NCBI GenBank assembly: GCA_007258455.2
Contig: VDFB02321259.1
Coordinates: forward strand, 57,501-121,500
DNA: 64,000 bases
Reading direction: 5' to 3'
DNA from: Sequoia sempervirens
Taxonomy: Eukaryota; Streptophyta; Pinopsida; Cupressales; Cupressaceae
Within the stretch, counting starts at the first letter, position 1. Each line of letters opens with the position of its first letter. This document shows, piece after piece, positions 47,466 to 59,076 of the stretch. Under the pieces are notes generated by a model, which worked only from the letters and a program-made list of their open reading frames with translations, was not told the DNA's origin and did no database searches. The position numbers were made by a program, and so were the translations under genes.

Positions 47466-48820
47466 TGATGACAATGTAGGGGTCAAACAACTCAACTCAC
47501 ACTACTCTTGGTAACAACTCAGATCACTAAACTAAAAAACTTCTCTTTTGAGACAACTTTCTTTCACAAACCCTTGTTTCATGACACCAAACTAAGATTA
47601 AGGAATATATATTCTTGTAGATTCATCAAAACTCTTTAAACATCATTAGAATAATAGATTCAAACTCAATTCCCATCCTTGACATTTCAAACATGAGAAT
47701 TTTCCAAATGGACTGTCTCAACCGGCCTAAGTGGGCTTCCTTTGATCATTCAATTTTTTGACATAAAACAAAAAAGTCTCCCTTCAACTCTCAACTAGAT
47801 TCAAAGGCCTAAAATAATTCATAATTGAACCCTCTTTAAATTATTTTATGGACACTCAAGATGAAAGACTACAAACTTTACAAATACTGTCCTATTTAGG
47901 ACTGTGTCAACTCTACCATGACATGGCAATTATCAATATATGACTCAAAAATCATTATTTTACCAAACCCAAATAGAAAATAGTTCTAAATAATCCCACA
48001 CACCCTTACAAACCAATATTACACAAAAAGGACTCATATCCCACTGTCAGAACTCATTAAGAAACCCTTGTACACTATTTACCATTCTTTTTCCCACTAT
48101 TTACAAACTAGGGAATCATTAAACTAGTTGAAAAACTTAACCAAAAACTCTACAAATTTAAGATATTTTAAGAAAACCTTTAATATTTCATCTCACCAAT
48201 TTTTAGGTGATTCCTACAGTGGAATTGAGAGAAACTTAATTTTAAGTGCCCACTGTCTACCCTAGTATAGGGTTTAACCCACATGGAGAAAAACTTCAAT
48301 ATCTTTCACAATACTTAATGTTTTTTCATGAAATCAAAATAAAATCAAAGAATATTCATAGGGTTTTAACATAGAATGGTAGAGGGGTGGATTATTGTAT
48401 AGTAAATGGCCATAAAATGGCCTGAAACCATGAATTTGTAGAAAATTAACTAAAATTATGGGAATTTCATTGAACTTCTTATAAAGACATTATCCTCTAG
48501 CCTTCCTTGAAGTATTTTAGACTTCAAAATTCCTTTATAAAGAAATAAATTGCCTAAAACTGACTCTTGAACTACTTTTTCCCTTCACCTTCCAAGTTCT
48601 TACAATTTGTTGCATTTTGCAATTTTTGCATTGACAACTTTTGTCATTTTTTTGCAACTTTAACATTTAATGCTCAATGACCTTAAAATGACTATCTAGA
48701 CCCTAAAACAAACTTAAAATAGCATAATATAACTTATTACAACCTTAGTACATCATTGTTACATTAAAACCTAGAAGTTTCCTCATGGAGGCATATTCTT
48801 GCAAGGGTGCACCTGCACCA
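47466..48820 (-). repeat. 5' LTR of the 3.6-kb element
   Basis: 1355 bp, the pair of 45244-46595; ends ...GCACCTGCACCA on the plus strand. Confidence 0.93.
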
Positions 48821-48825
48821 AAATA
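48821..48825. repeat. Target-site duplication AAATA, right
   Basis: Matches 45239-45243. Confidence 0.9.
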
Positions 48826-49029
48826 ACACAAAGTTTTTCAATAGATACATACTATTTTGGAAAATTCTAGGATGCAAAACACTATGTCTTAGAAATTCTC
48901 CAACCCACCTAATGTTTCAAAACCATTTATACACCAATATTTGAGGGATTTTTAGGTGCATTTTGTCTATTGCTTTACATGAATTCCTGCAACTCCATTT
49001 CAATTTTCCTCGGCCATGCATCCCTCCCT

Positions 49030-49333
49030 AACCTGCAACTCCATTTTCTTCAGCCTAGAATTCCATTTTTGTTGTCCATGCCTCCTTCCTCCCCACCCAC
49101 CAAACTAGAAAATGAAAATGTAGAAAATGGTGATGTTAGGTGTGTTTTTTCTAGCTTTTTTATTTCCTACCAAAGCCATGTGTCCTTTTTTGATGATGCT
49201 ACCTAACAACACACAACTACCCATCCATCAAGACTTTTTCTCAATTCTTGTTGTCCACTCCATCACATGTGGTATGGGAGTACAATATCCTGTTACATAC
49301 ATAGGTGCTTTTTGTCTAGGAGTTAGCTTCTCC
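49030..49333. repeat. Dispersed repeat, inverted copy of 41243-41530
   Basis: Runs from 'gcaactccattttcttcagc' through 'cccacccaccaaact' and 'gatgttaggtgtg' to 'gtctaggagttagc'. It gives a short plus-strand frame that I do not regard as a gene. Confidence 0.75.
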
Positions 49334-49379
49334 CTTATGAATCGACCTTTAATATATTAGTATTAGAGGGAACAATTGA

Positions 49380-50588
49380 TAGGAGACAGTGTGTTTTCCA
49401 ACACTACAAGTAATGCGAGTATTTTATTTAAACACAACAATGGAAGGTGCGATTTTGAAGACATTCATACTTTTTTGTAACATTCAATGTTGCAAAACCA
49501 TACATGTTAAGAAGCACACAACCCACTGTGAGACAACCCTTTACATTTATACAAGGAAATTCAAATAACTAAAACCCAACACTGTGTTTTCCAAATTGCA
49601 ATTACTTTATCCACTTTTCCTTTCAGTCATGCAAAATCTAAACACAACAATGGAAGGTGTGATTTTAAAGACATTCATATTCTTTTGTAACATTCCATGT
49701 TGCAAAACTGTAGGTGTTAAGAAGTAAGATAGTGTGTTTTCCAAAACTACAAATAATGTGAGCATTTTATTTAAACACAAAAATGGAAGATGTGATTTTG
49801 AAGACATTCATACTATCTTGTAACATTCCATGTTGCAAAACCGTAGGTGTCAATAAGCAAGACAATGTGTTTTCCAACACTACAAATAATGTGAGCATTT
49901 TATTTAAACACAACAATGGAAGGTGTGATTTTGAAGACATTCATACCATTTTGTAGCATTCAATGTTGTAAGCGTCGAGACAACCCTTTACATTTAAACA
50001 AGGAGATTCAAATAATTGAAACCCAACATTGTGTTTTCCAAATTACATATATTTTTTGCACATTTTCTTTTTAATCATGCAAAATTTAAACACAACAATG
50101 GAAGGTGTGATTTTGAATACATTCATACTCTTTTGTAACATTCCACATTGCAAAACTGTAGGTGTTAAGAAGCAAGATAGTTTGTTTTCCAACACTGCAA
50201 ATAATGGGAGCATTTTATTTAAACACAACAATGGAAGGTGTGATTTTGAAGACATTCATATTGTTTTGTAACATTAAATGTTGAAAGAAGTGAGACAACC
50301 CTTTATATTTAAACAAGGAGATTCAAATAACTGAAACCCAACATTGTGTTTTACAAATTGCATATATTTTATGTACTTTTTCTTTTTAATCATGCAAAAT
50401 TTAAACACAACAATGGAAGGTGTGATTTTGAAGACATTCATACTGTCTTGTAACATTCCATGTTGCAAAACCATAGGTATCAAGAAGCAAGATAGTTTGT
50501 TTTCCAACATTGTAAATAATGCGAGCATTTTATTTAAACACAACAATGGAAGGTGTGATTTTGAAGACATTCATGTCGTTTTGTAACA
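49380..50588. repeat. Satellite with alternating 182- and 133-bp units
   Basis: The word 'aacacaacaatgg' (or a close variant) lies at 49431, 49641, 49774, 49907, 50089, 50222, 50404 and 50537. From 49774 the spacings are 133, 182, 133, 182, 133, so the real repeat unit is a dimer of about 315 bp. Long units include 'caaataactgaaacccaacattgtg'; short units include 'taagaagcaagatagt.tgttttccaac'. It continues beyond transposon copy D at 51386-51588. Confidence 0.93.
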
Positions 50589-51385
50589 GGGTATGTGTAG
50601 GATCATGATGGGCCAAAAAGTGGCAATATGATGGTTATTTGTAGGGTATGTGGCTGGCGACTTTTTTTTTTACCCAAAATTAATGAAATGAAAAGGGTTT
50701 TTAAAGGAGATTTTTACCTTTCCACTAATATAAATTATGCTTTACTTTGAATTTAATAAATAATAAGTATTCATTTCCTATTTGAATTACAAGTAAAGTC
50801 CTGATTGATAGGATGAGTGAAAAACATCTATAGCCTTCAAATGGTATCACATTTGTTTAATCCGAAACATGCGTCGCATTATATTCTTTGTATACTATAG
50901 GATTTAAAAATAAAAACTAAATTTCATGACATTTTGACCAAGTTAAGGTGGTTAGACATACGAGTTTTTATATTTTTTAAAATTTGTAATAAAAAAATTA
51001 TAATTAATTATTTACTTGGAAAAAAATAACAAAAGAATATGCATCACATCGGGACACGAGTCCTCTACTTAAATCTAAAGTATTATAAAAAATATTATCA
51101 TTTTATTGTGGTTAGGGCAGTCAGACAGACAACTTATTTTTTCCCTGAAATTTAAGTACTACTGCATTGAAATTTCAAATTTCCACCAAATAGATTTTGT
51201 TTTTTTTAAATAAACCTAGTATTTTAGAAACTACATTCAATTTTCTACAAATTCTATTGTTACATATTTTTGAAATAATATAGATAACTTATTCAAATTT
51301 TTACATCAAGTTGCCTAACTCTGATTTTTTTGAATTTTTTGCCACTTAAGGGCCTGTTTTTTCCATGATGATCCTGCACATACCC
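50589..51385 (+). mobile_element. GGG...CCC inverted-repeat transposon, copy D
   Basis: A 797-bp copy inserted into the satellite. It starts GGGTATGTGTAGGATCATG and ends ATGATCCTGCACATACCC. The 4-bp target duplication is perfect: AACA at 50585-50588 and at 51386-51389. Removing the element and one AACA rejoins 'ttttgtaaca' to 'ttgaattttgcaaac', close to the satellite's own 'ttttgtaacattcaatgttgcaa', confirming the boundaries. No coding frame. Confidence 0.95.
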
Positions 51386-51588
51386 AACATTGAATTTTGC
51401 AAACAATCAAACAACCATTTACATTTAAACAAGGAGATTCAAACAACTGAAACCGAAAATTGTGTTTTCCCAAATGCATATATTTTGTGCACTTTTTCTT
51501 TTCAATCATGTGAAATTTAAACACAACAATGGAAAGTATGATTTTGAAAAAATTCATAGTGTCTTGTAACATTCCACATTGGAAAACT
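51386..51588. repeat. Satellite remainder right of copy D
   Basis: Resumes the 182/133-bp satellite ('aacacaacaatgg' at 51520) and stops where the LTR begins. Confidence 0.85.
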
Positions 51589-52590
51589 TGTTGATGGGTG
51601 TTTTAGCACTTTCTCAACATACACAGTGTGTAGGCGCACCACCTCTCTTGAAAGGCAATCTCCAACAACAATTTTCTAAAAATCACCCCAAGGTCTCTCG
51701 GGTGTCAGGTCATGACTAGCATGGAATCTCTTAATTGGTTCAATGTGATTTTTCTTGTAATCATAGGAAAAAATTACAAAGTTAAGCTCAAGGGAATTCA
51801 AATCCCAAAATGGAGCTCTTAAGATGGGAAGTGGTTGCACAATTGTTGCAAGTTCAAACAACACTCTTGAACTCCTATTTTAGCTTTAGATTTGACTTTA
51901 CAATGTGTAATGAACCTTAGCTTAGGTTACTCATAAAAAAAATAAAAAAGAGGCAGGGAGGAAAGGAGGTTCCTAGATTTGAACTAGTAATGAATTGTGA
52001 TCATGGAGAATTCTACTATGGATAGCCTTCCTAAAACAAAATTCCACTTAACTAGATTACCTCATAATCTCATGAAATTTGTGCAAGCTTCTAAATACTA
52101 TATATATTCAACCATTCATTCACCATAAGCATGAATGAAAGATGGAAATTTAGTGTAGCTTTTAGTTTATGCCCAAACTAACTTAACACAGCTATTTATC
52201 ATCAATAAACAAAAAAAAGTATGGACAAGGAAGGTTGCCAACACGCATAAAAAATTCTTCAAAACCAGTGAACAACATTAACTAATCTATTGACAACATG
52301 CAAATATCATAAGCAACAAAGTAAATCTACTCAAATTAACTAACTATGGGAGAAGAACCATGTAACATGCAATTGAAACTCAAGAATCCACCAAAAGTCA
52401 ATGAACTTCTATTAAAATTTCAATAGCATGCATTTACAACTCAACTCTCTCTTGAAAATGAGAGGAGACCCCTATTTATAGTGTCCAAAAAGAAAAATGA
52501 ATGGACAAGATTGATTTGCATTGTGTGGCCAAGATTCACTACAAACAAGGGTTTCACCTACCACCAAATATATTACAATTTAAAATTACA
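51589..52590 (-). repeat. Probable 3' LTR of a LARD-like element
   Basis: On the minus strand it starts TGTAATTTTAAATTGTAATA right after a purine-rich tract and ends CACCCATCAACA, cutting into the satellite at 51588. It contains a strong TATA sequence. Its partner LTR is not in the window, so the ends and the element type are inferred. A target duplication cannot be tested. Confidence 0.6.
52469..52481 (-). promoter_or_regulatory. Putative LTR TATA box
   Basis: The minus strand reads CTATAAATAGGGG, a near-ideal plant TATA context, about 110 bp inside the LTR start and followed by pyrimidine/purine-rich leader-like sequence. Confidence 0.55.
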
Positions 52591-52606
52591 TCTTTGTCCT
52601 CTAGCC
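52591..52606 (-). other. Probable polypurine tract of the LARD-like element
   Basis: The minus strand reads GGCTAGAGGACAAAGA directly before TGTAATTTTAAA. Confidence 0.5.
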
Positions 52607-52670
52607 TATTTTTTCCTCTAATGGCAGCATTGTAGCTCTTTTGTCTTTTGTTGATTTCCTTTTGCTACAA

Positions 52671-55600
52671 CTACTTTGTGAGGAACTCATCATCTATGAT
52701 GAGATTTCCTTCACTCTTCTTCATTGTGGCATATTTTATAAACTTTAGGATCAATGCATGGAGCTTGTTCCATTCCAATATATCTGATCTGATCACTTGA
52801 AAGTTTAGCCTTGATTTACTTGCTATGTCATCCCAGTCTTTGTCATATTTTGGTGTGTTCTTAACTAGTTGCTTGGATTGAGTGAAGGATCGCATAGAAA
52901 GTCCCAATAAATATGGTGTCATGGTATCCGTGGTTCCATTTTCTATTTTCTTGTGGAAATATGGCTTCAATTTCTCTACATCTAGCTCACTGGTGGGCAC
53001 ATCAAGATCTATCATCATTTTCAAATATTTTTCACAGGAATTTCTACTTTCCTTGACCAAATCAATGTCAAGTTCCACCTCATGAAGCACTCATTCCAAC
53101 ACTTCCTTTCGGTGATCGAGGCCTAGATTCCATGTTTTCATGAGCCAGTGGTCATCTTTTACCAAGGAAAACTCATTCTCCCAAGATTTATCTGGTATCT
53201 TGAGAATAGCGTCTAGTTTGGGATACATGATTTTGTATAACTTGAGGAAGTCAGTGCAAAACTTCCTTATTCCCTCGAGTATCTTTTGCACTTCAAGTAA
53301 CTTGTTGGCTATCCTGACAGCATGAACCAACCCTCTGTGGCCTTCGTCCAGTTTTTCCTTTTCTCCAGCTTATCAATGTGATCCTTGGACAATAATTGTG
53401 GTGGTTCTGACGATGTGGTGGGAAGCTCTTCCACTGATGACCATTATTGGGGTATGTACAGGATCATCATGGAAAAAATAGGCCCTTAAGTGGCAAAAAA
53501 ATTTGAAAAATCAGATTTAGGCTACTTGACGTAAAAATTTGAATAAGTTATCTATATTATTTAAAAAATATGTAAGAATAGAATCTATAGGAAATTGAAT
53601 GTAGTTTCTAAACTACTAGGTTTGTTTTGAAAAAAAAGAAATTTATTTGGTTAAAATTTGAAATCTCAATGTAGTAGTACTTAAATTTCAAGGAAAAAAT
53701 AAGTAGGTGTCGGTTTGACCAACCTAACCACAATAAAATGATAATATTTTTTTATAATATTTTAGATATAAGTAGAGGACTCATGTTCCAATGTGATGCA
53801 TATTTTTTTGTAATTTTTTTTCAAGTAAATAATTAACTATGAATTTTCTATTACAACTTTTAAAAAATGTAAAAAACTCGTATGTCTAACCACCTTAACT
53901 TGGTCAAAACTTCATGAAATTCATTTTTTTTTTTTAATTCCTATAGTATGCAAATCATAGAATGTGATGCATGTTTTGTATTCAAAAAATATGATACCAT
54001 TTGAAAGCTATAGATTTTTTTCAATTAGTCTCTCAATCAGGACTTTATTCTTAATTTGAATAGAAAATGAATAATAATTACTTGTTTAATTCAAAGTAAA
54101 GCATAATTTATATTGGTGGAAAGCTGAGAATCTCCTTTAAAAACCCTTTTCATTTCATCAATTTTAGGTAAAAAAAATTCATCAGCCACATACCCATCTT
54201 ATTGCGACTTTTTGGCCCATCATGATCCTGCACATACCCATTGGATGTAATCCATTAGATCAGCCACTTGTGCCTTTAGTTCCTCCTTAGAGGTCTTATC
54301 TTTGTTCATTTGATGCACGATAGTGGCTACTGACCCCTGGAGATGATCAATCTTTTGTTCTCTCATTGTTGTTCCTAGATCAAGGGCGAAGACATTGTAG
54401 CTTATGCCTTCTTCTCCCACAACTAGAGTAGCAATCTACACCATTCTAGATCTGGACACATCCATTGTCAATTGAGATCTAACCTTTGGCTTCTTCTCTT
54501 TCTTTGTTCTTATTTGGGCTTGAGCCAATATTTCCTCCACCCTTGCCCTCAGATCCTTTGGGGTCAAGATTTCCTTCTCAAATTGTTTCTCTAGCCACTT
54601 AGGAATCTGACATTCCCCTTTTGGTGATTCACGATCACCTTCCTCCTCATGGGTGTGTTGGATTTCCATCACCTTATGACCTAGAGCTTCTTGTTCCATC
54701 TTTTCTCCTTCTTCTTCATCAAAATCCTAAATAAATACTATTTCCTTCTCTGGGGATTCGGTGACCACATGCTCTTTGGGGCTGTCCTCCCCTTTAATAT
54801 TTTTCTCTTCTTCTCCTCAGTCATGCCCATGTTCTTCATGATATTCCATTTCGGGGCTCCTTTGGGCTTGAATATCTTCTTTAGGCTTTATTTCTTCTTT
54901 CTTTTCCTCTTTCTATTTTGAAAGTGGAATTTCTTCACCATGTTTGGGGCCTTTGTCATGTTCCCCAGTTGAAGGTTCATTATCCTCCTCCATTCCCCTA
55001 CTTCATTCCTTTTCTTCCTCACAAGGCTACCTTTGTACTTCCTCTCCACCATTCTTAAGCTATTGATCCAACTCCTCTTTAAGTTTAGGATCAAATGTTT
55101 CCACAATGTACTTGGCACCCAACTCCTCAATTTCTTCCTGAAAGGATTGTGTTTCTTCTTCCTCTCCCTCACACACAACTTTATCAATTGTCAGATGTTG
55201 GTACTTGGGTTGCTCATGGTAATCATCTAACTTCTCTTCCATTTATTTTATAGCTTCCCTTTCTCGTCTCTCCAACTCTTCTGATATTTCCATGGTGGCC
55301 TTCATTTCTGATGGTTCAGTTGGAGGAGTATGGATAGGAAGACTGGCCACCATTTGTGCCAAGGAAGCTTGTATAGTGGGGTTCATCAGCACCCCAGATA
55401 GCTCCATAGGAATTTTTTGCATGTCATGGGAGGAGGCTTCTGGGAGAGAGACCACGGGCATTGACATTGTCATCATAGCCAATGGAAGAGATGTTTTTGG
55501 ATACATGGAGGAAGAGGAGAGCAGAGAGGTAGTGGCAGAAGAAGAGTTTATTATCATCACTTGTGTAGTAGGTGGGGTGGAAACACGATGAACAGAGATA

Positions 55601-57614
55601 TCCACTATAGTCAGGGAAGTAGCAACCATCACTTGAGAGGTAGGCAAAGTAGCTGCAACAATAGCAACATCAGCAACAACAGTGGTTGCAAAAGTGGAGG
55701 CAATAAGTGGAGACTTTGGCTGCTCGACCTCTTATTCCTCTCCCTCATGGAGGGGATCCTTTTGGATGGTAGGAATATCTATGAAGCTATCTGATTTCTT
55801 TTGTTTCTTGGAAGGTTCTCCTTTCGAAGCCTTTCTTGCATACACCTTAGGGTTGGTCTGACTTTAAGCGATTTCTTTCCTCTTTCTTGACCTACTAGCT
55901 GGAGGGTATTTTGAGGTTTCTCCAATAGTTTTCCCATAGTTAGTTTCTCTTTCTGACTTATCTTCAAGCTCTCCATAAGTCAGGTTGATTCCTTGTTGCT
56001 TTAGTTAGTAATCCACCTACCAATCCATTCCTTGGTTCTAGCCTCAATGGGCTTGTCAGAATTTCAAGGTCATTAACCTCTTGTTCGTTCCAACCAATTA
56101 GCGACAGTGGCAGATTTGCAACTGCATTATACTAAGGATCCATCATTGTATTCTCATCCTCCACCACTTGATCTAGCACAAGGAACAAGTTAACCTTCTT
56201 CACAAAATACGCTATCATACACATGTAGTGCCTCATTCACACTTCTTTATCATCCTTACAGTTGGCCCAAAATTCCTCAACATCATGTAAATGGGGATAT
56301 TCAGCCTCGAACATCTTTCTAAGTTTTCCATTGGGGTCCATTCGTGGCCAAACAGTGTGGAACTTCAGGTTATACTCCACAAGTTCTTTATATGAATTGT
56401 CTACACATTGAGATGTGTGGAGCTCATACATCCTTTGGTCAAAGGAGAGGGGATAAGGAATCCCTACCTTATGTTTTTTTCTTACGAGGGAGTGTGCATG
56501 TTGCAGCTGCTGAGACAGTTCTAGCAATATTATCTGGTCATTTGGGTACTGGGGTAGCTTGTATGGTTTTTCTTAGAAACTTTCAGCTCAGATGCATGTA
56601 AACTTAGGGAATTATATGAATAAGAAGGTGAATTGGTGGAGGAAGCCATTAGCACTATGGGAGATTCTTCTTTTGAAGTCACCCCTGAGCAATCTGATAA
56701 TATTCCCTATGAAAGTGTCATTGACTCTACAATAATCCCTCTTAAAATTCCTATATCGAAGCTAAGGGGATTTATCATAAACCTTCAATTCTCTACTTGG
56801 AGCCTCTTGAAGAGCTTGAAACAATCCTCTGTATTGGGTGTGGTCAGCTAGTAAGTAAACCAGGTATGAAGTCATGTAGAATCATGAAGTCTTCTTCATA
56901 GCCACAAATTGCTCTTGCAAGCAATTATTGATTATTCATGCCCAATAGAATTTAGCTTTTCCTTAGAGGATGTCTTCTACAAATTATAACATCCACTCCT
57001 AGAAATAGGCAGCAGTTGGAAGTCCCATAACTCTGTTTAGTAGGGTTTCCAAGTCATGGTAATCCTCATAAAAATCATTGTGAAAGAGCTCTTAGGGAGC
57101 CTTAGCTACACTACCCCTTTTTTCTTTTAACCAATATTGATTTATGACCTTTTTGCATTTGAGAGGGTCCTCATCCCACATTTTCTTTCCATATTCCATG
57201 GATGTTTCTTCCATTTCTTTTAAGGTAGGGATATGAAAATCTCTTGCTATTGACTTGGGGGACAAGTCGGCCAATACATTTCTGTCTCTATCCACTATTG
57301 TTCTAGACTCTGGCTGATATGCCTCCCTACAAGCTATTACAAGTTCTAGGGCAATAAGAGCAAGTGGGAAACTTGCAACTTTAGAAAATCCAATGCTTGT
57401 GATATTTCTTACAGTTTTTTTTTGTGGGGTTTATCTAGACCTTTTTCTTGAATTCATTGATATCTAAGTGTCCGATGTTGGTATCTTAAATCTCCCTCTA
57501 GGCTGAGGTGACCTTACAGTTGAGGGGTTCCCCTTGCAACTTGTACTTCATTTGATCTTTCTCCTCTTTTCCTTGAGGTGCTTTGGTTGACTTCTTTCCT
57601 TTTTATTTCTCCAT
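52671..57614 (-). pseudogene. Degenerate interior coding region of the LARD-like element
   Basis: A string of minus-strand frames from a Met-Glu-Lys start at about 57614 to a stop at 52671, broken by many stops and frameshifts and by transposon copy E. Recognisable segments: 57295-57092; 56527-56237 (with FEAEYPHLHDVEEFWANCKD); a Ser/Thr/Pro/Met-rich stretch 55647-55243; highly acidic/basic stretches 55242-54436; a likely coiled coil 54420-54244; and a C-terminal part 53330-52671 (two frames in register, one CGA-to-TGA-like stop between them). There is no gag core, protease, RT or integrase motif. That absence and the flanking LTR suggest a non-autonomous large element with its own long frame of unknown function. 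Confidence 0.5.
53450..54239 (-). mobile_element. GGG...CCC inverted-repeat transposon, copy E
   Basis: A 790-bp copy in the same orientation as C. It starts GGGTATGTACAGGATCATC and ends ATGATCCTGCACATACCC. The target duplication is perfect: ATTG at 53446-53449 and at 54240-54243. It lies inside the decayed frame of the LARD-like element. Taking out the element and one ATTG restores continuity of the host frame (DYI-Q, stop, WSSVEE). No coding frame of its own. Confidence 0.95.
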
Positions 57615-57731
57615 GGCCACCTTTGAAGGTCCTACACCTAGCTCCATATATCCTATTGGTGAGAAAGAGGTAAGCACATTCAGGCATAAAACAATGGGAA
57701 AGTTAACCAAAATCCTACAAAATAGAGTTAG

Positions 57732-59061
57732 TGATAGAACCAGGGTTGATTGAGAAAATACTATCTCATTGCTTTGAGTTCTTGATCTGAGAACTCCTAG
57801 GGTGTTAAGTCTTTCACCCTAAAACCTATAGGTCCTCTACCTTTGAGGCACCCCCGGTTCACTTTATCAACCCTGCTATCATTGTAAATCTTTTGCTACA
57901 AAACGTTTCTTGGGACACTTTCATCACATTCACCACCTAGCCCTTATTCCTGTAAAGACTAGTCCACTTTCCATTCTGCCAACCTTGTTGCATGGGTGTG
58001 TGTGTGTGGCACTTTTTAAGGCCTCCAAGTCATCTCTTCTAGTGCTTCAACAAACACAAAGATTTAGCTCTCCATTGTTTTCCCAAAAACAGGGTTCTTG
58101 GTTCTTGGGAAGGGTTACAACTCAACCTTGGTAGAAACTAGGGTTTCTCAAGGCTTTTTCTTGGTTTTTTTTTCTGCCTTTACTGATCACAAATACATTA
58201 AAGAGCCTTTTATTTACCACTTCACACTTTCTTTGACCTCTCTACATTCACAAATCTTCATTAGATGGAAAATGTTGCACACCCCCTCTACGTTGGGGTC
58301 TCTTTTTACCCTCTTGACTGTCTTTTCTAGCCGGGTCTGCAAACTTTCCTAGACACAGTCTTCTTTCTTAACTAAAGAACCTCTGATGACCACTATATTT
58401 ATACTATGTACATGCCTAGACTTTGGCATTGCTTCTTCTACGTCCATACAGCCTGGTGTGTTCATAAACAACCCCTAAACTCCATGGTTCTGGTTTATTT
58501 TACCAGTCCAAAACAAAGTTAATACAGATTTTAATAAAATGCATAAAGCAATGAAAATACTAGTTAAGAATAACAAAAAATAACTTCTACACGTTGCTTT
58601 ACATGCTCTGAAACCAATAAAAGATCTATTCCACTATTCCATTTGCTATCACACAGAAAGTTGAGGAAAATAGATTTCTTTTTCAACAAAAATACTGCCT
58701 CTTGTTTATTCTCATCAAAAACGCCTTTTCAAAGCTTCCCACCGTTCAAAAAACATCCATCAACCTCAAACATGGTCGAGGCTTTCTTTCCCAACACTCA
58801 GAAACCATTAGGTTTTCAGTTTCGGGCTTAAAAGTGGAGAAAAAACATTTTTTCAAAAACAGACTATGTTTTGCGATTTTCACCAAAACCTAAGGAAACG
58901 CCTACAAAATGAGTTCCCAATTTATTTTAATTTTACCTAAGCTCTAAAAATGTCCCCTTACACATCCTAAAAGGCATTAGTACCTTGCACAACAAAAAGG
59001 AAATGATTTAAAATCAAAACATCAAAATATGCTTGTTTTTAAGGTAGGTGCTCCTGCACCA
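57732..59061 (-). repeat. 3' LTR of the chromovirus
   Basis: 1330 bp; on the minus strand it starts TGGTGCAGGAGCACC and ends CCTGGTTCTATCA. The first 297 bases on the plus strand align with 63704-64000. Confidence 0.92.
58392..58407 (-). promoter_or_regulatory. Putative LTR TATA box
   Basis: The minus strand reads AGTATAAATATAGTGG in the middle of the LTR, the usual place for the element's promoter. No start site can be shown. Confidence 0.4.
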
Positions 59062-59076
59062 TTCTCCCCCTCTCAG
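59062..59076 (-). other. Polypurine tract of the chromovirus
   Basis: The minus strand reads GCTGAGAGGGGGAGAA immediately before TGGTGCAGG, the start of the 3' LTR. It overlaps the end of the pol frame by a few bases. Confidence 0.75.

Larger units (their letters stand above)
45244..48820 (-). mobile_element. Non-autonomous LTR retrotransposon, 3.6 kb
   Basis: Two LTRs of about 1.35 kb enclose only 870 bp. On the minus strand it starts TGGTGCAGGTGCACC and ends ...ATCATCA. It has a primer site one base away from the tRNA-iMet complement, a purine tract and a 5-bp target duplication AAATA, so its ends are certain. No gag or pol domain is seen. By eye the LTRs differ at about 13 of the first 108 bases, so it is older than the other LTR elements here. 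Its LTR start closely resembles that of the chromovirus at 57732-64000, a possible source of its enzymes. Confidence 0.93.

Noticed and set aside
55292..55591. 99-codon plus-strand frame
   Set aside because: Antisense of the Ser/Thr/Met-rich segment of the LARD-like element; no independent support.
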